NCBI GenBank assembly: GCA_933228675.1
Contig: OW121743.1
Location: 88,382,768 to 88,446,767 of the forward strand
Reading direction: 5' to 3'
Length of the DNA stretch: 64,000 bases
Origin: Stomorhina lunata
Lineage: Eukaryota > Arthropoda > Insecta > Diptera > Rhiniidae
Below the pieces are notes generated by a model. That model saw nothing but the letters and a program-made list of their open reading frames with translations. It was not told the origin of the DNA and ran no database searches. Positions within the stretch are counted from its first letter, which is position 1, and each line of letters begins with the position of its first letter. This document shows positions 60,101-64,000 of this stretch, in pieces. The position numbers were made by a program, and so were the translations under genes.

Positions 60101-61960
60101 TTTTCATAAAAAAACTTTAAATGGCTGTAACTTTGTTATTATGCGTTTAAATGGAAATCTAACGAAATTTTGGGATCACTAAAATTTTTCATAAAAAATT
60201 TTTTTTTTTCATACAAAATCGAAATTTTTCATAAAAAAAACTTTAAATGGCTGTAACTTTGTTATTATGCGTTTAAATGGAAATCTAACGAAATTTTGGG
60301 ATCACTAAAATTTTTCATAAAAAAACTTTAAATGGCTGTAACTTTGTTATTATGCGTTTAAATGCAAATCTAACGAAATTTTGGGATCACTAAAATTTTT
60401 CATAAAATTTTTTTTTTTTTTTTCATACAAAATCGAAATTTTTCATAAAAAAACTTTAAATGGCTGTAACTTTGTTATTATGCGTTTAAATGGAAATCTA
60501 ACAAAATTTTGGGATCACTAAAATTTTTCATGAAAAAAATTTTTTTTTTCATACAAAATCAAAATTTTTCATAAAAAAACTTTAAATGGCTGTAACTTTG
60601 TTATTATGCGTTTAAATGGAAATCTAACGAAAATTTGGGATCACTAAAATTTTTCATAAAAAAAAAAAATTTTTCATACAAAATCGAAATTTTTCATAAA
60701 AAAACTTTAAATGACTGTAACTTTGTTATTATTCGTTTAAATGGAAATCTAACGAAATTTTGGGATCACTAAAATTTTTCATAAAATTTTTTTTTTTTTC
60801 ATACAAAATCGAAATTTTTCATAAAAAAACTTTAAATGGCTGTAATTTTGTTATTATGCGTTTAAATGGAAATCTAACGAAATTTTGGGATCACTAAAAT
60901 TTTTCATAAAAAAAAATTTTTTTTCATACAAAATCGAAATTTTTCATAAAAAAACTTTAAATGGCTGTAACTTTGTTATTATGCGTTTAAATGGAAATCT
61001 AACGAAATTTTGGGATCACTAAAATTTTTCATAAAAAAAATTTTTTTTTTTCATACAAAATCGAAATTTTTCATAAAAAAACTTTAAATGGCTGTAACTT
61101 TGTTATTATGCGTTTAAATGGAAATCTAACGAAATTTTGGGATCACTAAAATTTTTCATGAAAAAATTTTTTTTCATACAAAATCGAAATTTTTCATAAA
61201 AAAACTTTAAATGGCTGTAACTTTGTTATTATACGTTTAAATGGAAATTTTGGGATCACTAAAATTTTTCATAAAAATTTTTTTTTTCATACAAAATCGA
61301 AATTTTTCATAAAAAAAAACTTTAAATGGCTGTAACTTTGTTATTATGCGTTTAAATGGAAATCTAACGAAATTTTAGGATCACTAAAATTTTTCACGAA
61401 AATTTTTTTTTTTTTCATACAAAATCGAAATTTTTCATAAAAAACTTTAAATGGCTGTAACTTTGTTATTATGGAAATCTAACGAAATTTTGTGATCACT
61501 AAAATTTTTCATAAAATTTTTTTTTTTCTTACAAAATCGAAATTTTTCCTAAAAAAAAACTTTAAATGGCTGTAACTATGTTATTATGCGTTTAAATGGA
61601 AATCTAACAAAATTTTGGGATCAGTAAAATTTTTCATAAAAAATATTTTTTTTTTCATAAAAAATCGAAATTTTTCACAAATAAACTTTAAATGGCTGTA
61701 ACTTTGTTATTATGCGTTTAAATGGAAATCTACCGAAATTTTGGGATCACTAAAATTTTTCATAAAAAATTTAATTTTTTCATACAAAATCGAAATTTTT
61801 CTTAAAAAAAACTTTAAATGGCTGTAACTTTGTTATTATGCGTTTAAATGGAAATCTACCGAAATTTTGGGATCACTAAAATTTTTCAAATAAAATCATT
61901 TTTTTCATACAAAATCGAAATTTTTCGCAAAAAACTTTAAATGGCTAACAAAATTTTGGA
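57155..61960 (+). repeat. 126-bp satellite, main block 3
   Basis: About 38 monomers in the same orientation. Monomers become more diverged and irregular after about 61230, including deletions (61243-61250, 61471-61480), and end with the edge variant near 61880-61950. Confidence 0.97.
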
Positions 61961-62085
61961 ATAATAGAGGGTATTGGACATAAGTAATCTCTTTTTTTTG
62001 TACTTTACTTTTGGACCACCATTGGTTAAGGGTATCGAAGATTCGGCATAGCCGAATACACAACTCTTTTTTATTATTTTTTTTT
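61961..62085 (-). mobile_element. Dispersed-element end bordering the satellite on the right
   Basis: 'ggttaagggtatcgaagattcggcatagccgaatacacaactctt' in pieces (GGTTAAGGGTATCGAAG, then TTCGGCATAGCCGAA, then ACAACTCTT) is the complement of the left end of the element at 43806. The whole satellite is therefore bracketed by the two ends of one element family (41602 and 62085), both in minus orientation. Confidence 0.7.
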
Positions 62086-62439
62086 CATTGTGTTGTAAAT
62101 TTTGTTGGTAAAATTATTTTAACTATGCATGTAATTGTATGTTTTTGTGTAATTTTATCTATATAATTTACATTTTATTATTGTTGTATCCTTTTATTTA
62201 GTTGCTCATTAAAATTTGTCATGTTTTGTTGTAATTCATCCTTTTTTGTTGTTGTTGTGTTTGGCATGAAATCAACATTTGATAACAAGCTTTTAAATGT
62301 TAATGATCTGTTAAATGAAAGTTTTCATATGGAGATGACCATTACCATTAAATAAAATAATGAAGGAAATTTTTTTCTTAGCCTTTTTTAACCCTTATCT
62401 TTATCACTCACAGTAGCCGAAAAACAGAGTGACTTATTC
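62086..62439. other. Non-coding stretch
   Basis: T-rich sequence with no gene and no clear repeat. Confidence 0.45.
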
Positions 62440-62840
62440 GAACAATCTTATTTGGAACCACAAGAGATAAAACGATTTAAGCAAACATTTGTGATCGCAA
62501 AAAGAAAGTTTAAAATTCGTAATAATATTCGATTTTTCGAACATTTTTATATGGAAACATAAAAGTTCAATTATCTTGGAAACAACAAGAGATAGAGCGA
62601 TTTAAGCAAAAAAATTTTTACATGAAAACACATAAGTTTAATTATCTTGGAAACTACAAGAGGTAGAGCAAATCAGTGAAAAAAAAATTAAAAATTCGTA
62701 CTAATGTTCTACTTTTCGAAAAATTTTATACGGAAACATAAAAGATTAATTATCTTGGAAACTACAAGAGATAGAGCAATTTAGGCAAAAATCTGTGATC
62801 ACTAAAAAAAGTTTCTAAATTAAATTTAAAATTTTTCGAA
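62440..62840 (+). repeat. 125-130-bp degenerate repeats, second locus
   Basis: About three units of the 'aattatcttggaaactacaagagatag' repeat also found at 34600-35760. Confidence 0.85.
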
Positions 62841-62849
62841 ATCACGATA

Positions 62850-64000
62850 ACGCCTAAACGAAAGGAGCTAGCTCACTAAAACTTAGTAAAAACATTCTTC
62901 ATCTATAAGAAAATTTTGGTATTGAAATTGGGCAAAATCGGTTAACCTGAAATTCACTTGAATGCCAATAAATGATAAACTGTAATAGCTTTGGCCACTA
63001 AATTTAGCACAAGTAAGTCTTATGTAAATGCCAGTGTGCAAAATTTTGTGAAAATCGGACACCATATGAAAAATAAAAAATAAAAAAATACAAAAAAAAG
63101 GGGGTTTATGTCCGTCTGTCCGTTAGATAAAAACGCGATAGCGACTTAACTAAAAGGGCTACAGCAACAAAATTTTACAAAGTCCTATGTCAGCCAGTGT
63201 GCAGAATTTTGTTACAATCGGTCACCATTTGACCATAGCTCCCATATAAAAAACATACAGAAACACAAAAATACAAATCTCTCCGTCAGATAAAAGCGAG
63301 ACAGCTTCTTAACTACAAAAGCTAGAGAGACAAAATTTTACAAAAGTATTTTTGATATGTAACAAAAGTTGTGTACTGAAAATGGGCGAAATCGGTTCAT
63401 ATTTAGTTAGAGCTCCCATATAACCCCGTCTGGGAAACACATGAATGCTGATAAATTGAGTACAATTGTAATAGTTATGACGACTAAATTTACAATAGAG
63501 AAGTTTTATGCAACTATTGGTCAGTATATCAAATTTTATAGGAATCGGTCCATATTTGACTATAGCTTTCATATAAAAAACACTCCCGAAAACCAAAAAA
63601 TATTTAGCAAGGACCAGTTAAAAGCTATTAAATTAGAATCTATGACAGCTATTGCCACTAAATTTTGCAAAAATAAGCTTTATAAAAATACCAGCCAGTT
63701 TCGTTACAATCGGTCAACATTTGGCAATAATTCTTATATATATTACATCCCCTTTTTTATATCTACAATAAAAAAGATTCGGAGGTACAAGCAGCATGTT
63801 AATATTATGTATTTGGTAGATGCATTAGGAACTCCTAACAAAATATATGGACCTGTCGTATTACTATTAACTTCTTTATCCTAACTAAATAATAAGCTAA
63901 ACGAAAAGTATTTAACAACTTATTAATGTAAAACCATACCCGGTTACGATAACGATTTTTTTTTAAAGTAAATAAATATTAGGGAAACCACTTACGCACC
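62850..64000. repeat. Dispersed repeat, continues past window end
   Basis: It parallels 38040-38548 and 39547-40260 block by block (GATAAAAACGCGATAGCG, 'accatttgaccatagctccc', 'ggtagatgcattaggaac'). A 147-codon frame at 63441 lies inside it but is not kept open in the other copies, so I do not call it a gene. Confidence 0.75.

Noticed and set aside
63441..63884. 147-codon plus-strand frame
   Set aside because: It lies in a dispersed repeat, and parallel copies at 38.4 and 39.7 kb do not keep the frame open. No domain recognised.

Overview
The window is AT-rich repetitive DNA from a eukaryote, most likely a higher (schizophoran, probably calyptrate) fly. This is inferred from dispersed repeats with (GTCY)n microsatellites and hairpin ends reading TACCCTTCACC, from Tc1/mariner elements, and from short GT-AG introns. 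I see no host gene. Every coding region I can support belongs to a transposon.

Layout. 1-1575: partial dispersed element, with an inverted partner at 44148-45798. 1617-1947: 331-bp palindromic element whose two arms each fold as a complete type I hammerhead ribozyme, on opposite strands. 3640-5029: 31-bp satellite. 6708-10994: DNA transposon with about 630-bp terminal inverted repeats and an intact three-exon, 611-residue transposase-like gene. 11.8-17.4 kb: degenerate tandem repeats, hairpins and a second A/T satellite. 18121-20104: foldback element between (TA)n tracts. 22673-26745: Helitron-like element with two 1.55-kb tandem copies, each carrying a 132-bp repeat with a motif like the Drosophila CTCF core. 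27430-28625: dead DD37E Tc1/mariner copy. 29.2-29.7 kb: inverted 132-bp repeats. 32169-33098: deleted mariner. 33.5-34.5 kb: dispersed element containing a piggyBac-like MITE. 35.2-37.5 kb: tRNA-derived SINEs, one with a 14-bp target duplication. 37.5-40.7 kb: nested dispersed elements.

41.6-62.0 kb is dominated by an about 126-bp satellite (roughly 120 monomers visible). It is interrupted by two dispersed elements, a 200-N assembly gap and an intact DD37E Tc1/mariner element (55856-57152) that inserted at a TA inside a monomer. The satellite is bordered by the two ends of a dispersed-element family. About 1.5 monomers also lie inside another full-length element (38549-39546), at its GTCY/GACR microsatellite. 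This suggests a transposon-internal repeat expanded into satellite DNA.

The two potentially functional protein genes (7881-9867 and 56011-57021) would each mobilise their own element. The most notable non-coding signal is the pair of hammerhead ribozymes at 1659-1726 (-) and 1837-1904 (+).
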